36,275 nucleotides of DNA from Sulfuriferula multivorans (lineage in GTDB: Bacteria; Pseudomonadota; Gammaproteobacteria; Burkholderiales; Sulfuriferulaceae). Positions 34,607-36,275 of this stretch are shown piece by piece; positions within the stretch are counted from its first letter, which is position 1, and each line of letters begins with the position of its first letter. The translations under genes and the position numbers were made by a program. The notes below the pieces were generated by a model, which did no database searches, had not been told where the DNA came from, and worked only from the letters and a program-made list of their open reading frames with translations. The stretch is taken from contig NZ_BGOW01000012.1 in the NCBI RefSeq assembly GCF_003851125.1, forward strand, positions 1-36,275, given 5' to 3'.

Positions 34607-34678
34607 GCCACAGAGATCACAGAGGACTCAGAGAAAAGCATCCAATGTTTGCTCCGGACTTTCTGAGATGTCTGTGGC
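34607..34678. repeat. Decayed inverted repeat of CACAGAG heptamers (copy 2)
   Basis: GCCACAGAG at 34607, CACAGAG at 34618 and a degenerate CTCAGAG at 34627 keep the 9-bp phase of the copy at 33932. The right arm is eroded: TTCTGAG at about 34661 and TCTGTGGC at 34671-34678 remain, but the middle heptamer is lost. It fills the 119-base gap between the DUF1415 start and the srkA stop. Confidence 0.75.
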
Positions 34679-34693
34679 GCATGCTGTTGGAAA

Positions 34694-35674
34694 TCACCCC
34701 ACCCACAGCGGCGGCTCGTCCATCAGAGCGATCTGCTCGCGCAGTTCCAGGATACGGTCCTGCCAGTAGCGCTGGGTATTGAACCAGGGGAACGCGGCGG
34801 GGAAAGCCGGGTCGTCCCAGCGCCGGGCAATCCAGGCAGCGTAGTGGATCAGCCTCAAGGTGCGCAGGGCTTCGATCAGATGCAGTTCGCGCGGGTCGAA
34901 ATCGTGGAAATCCTCGTAGCCGGCCAGCAGGTCGGCGAGCTGTCGCGTCATCTCGCCGCGTTCGCCGGACAGCAGCATCCACAGGTCCTGCACCGCGGGT
35001 CCCATGCGGCTGTCGTCGAAATCCACGAAATGCGGCCCCGCGTCCGTCCACAGCACGTTGCCGATGTGACAATCGCCGTGCAGGCGCAGGCTGGCAACTT
35101 CTCCGGCGCGGTCGAAGCAACGGCGCACGCCGTCCAGCGCCTGCGCCACCACGCCGCGATAGACTTCAACCAGTTCAATCGGGATGAAGTCGTGGCTTAA
35201 CAGGTAGGCGCTGGGTTCCTCGCCAAAGCTGGCGATATCGAGCGTGGGGCGGTGCTGATAGGGGGCAATGGCGCCGACCGCGTGGATGCGGCCGATGAAG
35301 CGGCCCAGCCACTCCAGTGTGGCGGGATTGTCCAGCTCCGGGGCGCGGCCACCGTGCTTGGCGAAGACGCTGAAACGGAAGCCGGCGTGGGTGTGCAGTG
35401 TGCGGTCATGCATGGACAGCGCCGGCACGACGGGTATCTCGCGGCCCGCGAGATCGCTCACAAAGGCGTGCTCCTCCAGTATCGCGACGTCGCTCCAGCG
35501 CTGCGGACGGTAGAATTTGGCGACAATGGGCGCGCCGTCCTCCATGCCGACCTGATACACACGGTTTTCATAGCTGTTGAGCGCGAGCAGACGACCATCG
35601 GTGCGCAAGCCGAGGCTGTCGACTGCGTCGAGCACGTGATCCGGTGTCAAACCGGCAAAAGCGTGTGTTTCCAT
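34694..35674 (-). CDS. srkA: Stress response kinase A (SrkA/YihE), Ser/Thr kinase
   Basis: A 326-aa aminoglycoside-phosphotransferase-fold protein kinase, the usual length for SrkA (E. coli YihE), which counteracts stress-induced cell death and acts in the Cpx envelope-stress network. Visible motifs are LNSYENRVYQVGMEDGAPIVAKFYRP (nucleotide-binding loop and Lys), LRLHGDCHIGNVLW (catalytic HGD loop, Asp and Asn) and HFVDFDDSRMGPAVQDLWML (metal-binding Asp). FNTQRYWQ lies near the C-terminus. Start chosen at 35674 (METHAFAGLTPDHVLDAV), matching the family N-terminus. It is transcribed away from psiF, with 128 bases between the two starts. Confidence 0.93.
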   Translation of the reverse strand: METHAFAGLTPDHVLDAVDSLGLRTDGRLLALNSYENRVYQVGMEDGAPIVAKFYRPQRWSDVAILEEHAFVSDLAGREIPVVPALSMHDRTLHTHAGFRFSVFAKHGGRAPELDNPATLEWLGRFIGRIHAVGAIAPYQHRPTLDIASFGEEPSAYLLSHDFIPIELVEVYRGVVAQALDGVRRCFDRAGEVASLRLHGDCHIGNVLWTDAGPHFVDFDDSRMGPAVQDLWMLLSGERGEMTRQLADLLAGYEDFHDFDPRELHLIEALRTLRLIHYAAWIARRWDDPAFPAAFPWFNTQRYWQDRILELREQIALMDEPPLWVG

Positions 35675-35802
35675 TGGCGTATTGTACGGGAAGCTGGCTG
35701 ATATCGGACGCGTAGCCGTGTCAACTATCCAGCAGCATGATTCGTTATACTGCTCAGGTCACACCCGTGGCTGGCTTTTCCTAACCGAATCGTGGAGACG
35801 AC

Positions 35803-36144
35803 ATGAATAAATTGATGACCGCACTGATTATGGCCGCAGCACTTGCCTTTACTCCGTTCGCTGCATCGGCAAAAACCGAACAGCAAACCAAAATGGGCGC
35901 TTGCAATAAAGATGCCGCAGCCAAGTCACTCAAAGGCGACGAGCGCAAAGCCTTCATGAAGAGTTGCCTGTCAGCACCTGCTGCCGCCGCTGCACCGGCG
36001 AAAGGCGAGCCTGCCGCTGCCGCCAAACCCAAAAACGCCATGGGCGCATGCTCGACTGCTTCCAAAGGCATGAAAGGCGCGGAGCACAAAAAATTCATGA
36101 GCGAGTGCCTGAAAGCCAAAGGCCCGGAAAACATGAAAAAATAA
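35803..36144 (+). CDS. psiF: PsiF-repeat periplasmic protein
   Basis: A 113-aa exported protein with a Sec signal peptide (MNKLMTALIMAAALAFTPFAASA, probable cleavage after ASA at ~23) and two PsiF repeats: MGACNKDAAAKSLKGDERKAFMKSCL and MGACSTASKGMKGAEHKKFMSECL, separated by an Ala/Pro/Lys linker. Each repeat has two Cys that could form a disulfide in the periplasm. In E. coli psiF is phosphate-starvation induced, but no convincing Pho box was found upstream here. GGAG lies 5 bases before the ATG, and TATACT at 35746-35751 is a possible -10 without a good -35. A strong terminator follows the stop. Function unknown. Confidence 0.9.
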   Translation: MNKLMTALIMAAALAFTPFAASAKTEQQTKMGACNKDAAAKSLKGDERKAFMKSCLSAPAAAAAPAKGEPAAAAKPKNAMGACSTASKGMKGAEHKKFMSECLKAKGPENMKK

Positions 36145-36159
36145 GTCTGGATATGGCTG

Positions 36160-36187
36160 AAAAAACCCCGCTGCGGCGGGGTTTTTT
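36160..36187 (+). terminator. Rho-independent terminator of psiF
   Basis: The stem CCCCGC / GCGGGG (6 bp, loop TGCG) is extended by A-T pairs (AAAAAA / TTTTTT) and ends in a T tract, 15 bases after the psiF stop. It is also the probable target of the group II intron that begins 5 bases downstream. Confidence 0.93.
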
Positions 36188-36191
36188 ATTG

Positions 36192-36275
36192 GTGCGCCCG
36201 GCAGGGCGCACTTACTTGGAGGTGAAAGACCTCTACTCGCCCGGCAAGGGGAAGAGTTAGCTGAACGGCAAGGGT
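36192..36275 (+). mobile_element. Group II intron, 5' end (partial, runs off the window)
   Basis: Immediately after the psiF terminator the sequence begins GTGCGCCC-GGCA-GGGCGCAC, an 8-bp hairpin starting with the GTGCG 5' consensus of group II introns. It is followed by GGAGGTGAAAGACCTCTACT and CAAGGGGAAGAGTTAGC then GAACGGCAAGGGT, blocks I recognise from domain I of bacterial group II introns. Insertion just behind a terminator hairpin is the habit of class C introns. The reverse-transcriptase ORF and the 3' end (domains V and VI) would lie to the right, so completeness and activity cannot be judged. Confidence 0.8.

Noticed and set aside
33978-34701. Shared 11-mer TGGGGTGATTT between the repeat loop and the srkA stop region
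   Set aside because: A shared 11-mer is expected by chance in a window this size, and one copy is made by the srkA stop codon.
35720-35751. Pho box or full sigma-70 promoter for psiF
   Set aside because: TATACT is a fair -10, but the nearest -35-like hexamer (GTCAAC) is 20 bases away and no repeated CTGTCAT-type Pho half-sites were seen.

Overview
The window looks like chromosomal DNA of a moderately GC-rich Gram-negative bacterium, most likely a betaproteobacterium. This is an inference from gene content and order: thiS-thiG-trmB, a DUF1631 gene, a DUF1415 gene, srkA, and a tcdA/tatD/mutY run. No taxonomic marker longer than the last ~50 bases of a 5S rRNA is present. Genes are tightly packed and many neighbours share the 4-base ATGA stop/start overlap.

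Layout. (1) 1-90: 3' end of a 5S rRNA gene and its rho-independent terminator. (2) 218-432: a small lipoprotein whose start appears frameshifted. (3) 440-7989, minus strand: a probable operon, in transcription order mutY, a CaCA-type cation/Ca2+ exchanger, a P2A-type Ca2+ ATPase, tatD, a CPA2 cation/proton antiporter and tcdA. (4) 7990-8388: a 399-base divergent intergenic region. (5) 8389-26932, plus strand: an 18.5-kb alpha-glucan/trehalose operon, glgB, glgE, treS-mak fusion, a mechanosensitive-channel-like membrane protein, a possible 33-codon coupling peptide, glgC, glgX, treZ and a malQ-treY fusion. (6) 26963-29577, minus strand: a DUF1631 gene preceded by a c-di-GMP-I (GEMM) riboswitch and tRNA-Gly(CCC). 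(7) 29628-33750, plus strand: thiS, thiG, trmB, an Xre/RES toxin-antitoxin pair and an HI0933/BaiN-like flavoprotein. (8) 33779-34678: three intergenic inverted-repeat elements made of 9-bp-phased heptamers, two of which bracket a DUF1415 gene. (9) srkA, then psiF with a strong terminator, then the 5' end of a group II intron running off the right edge.

How the genes work together. TreS interconverts trehalose and maltose, the Mak domain phosphorylates maltose, GlgE adds maltosyl units from maltose-1-phosphate to alpha-1,4-glucan, and GlgB branches it. GlgX debranches the glucan, MalQ rearranges the linear chains, and TreY plus TreZ release trehalose from their ends. The operon therefore encodes both directions of a trehalose-glucan cycle; GlgC adds ADP-glucose supply. 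No glycogen synthase (glgA) or phosphorylase (glgP) is in the window. A membrane protein of the mechanosensitive type inside this operon suggests, but does not prove, a link to osmotic stress.

The most noteworthy items are the riboswitch-controlled DUF1631 gene, the complete trehalose-glucan cycle with two fusion enzymes, the phased inverted-repeat family around the DUF1415 gene, and the terminator-associated group II intron end.
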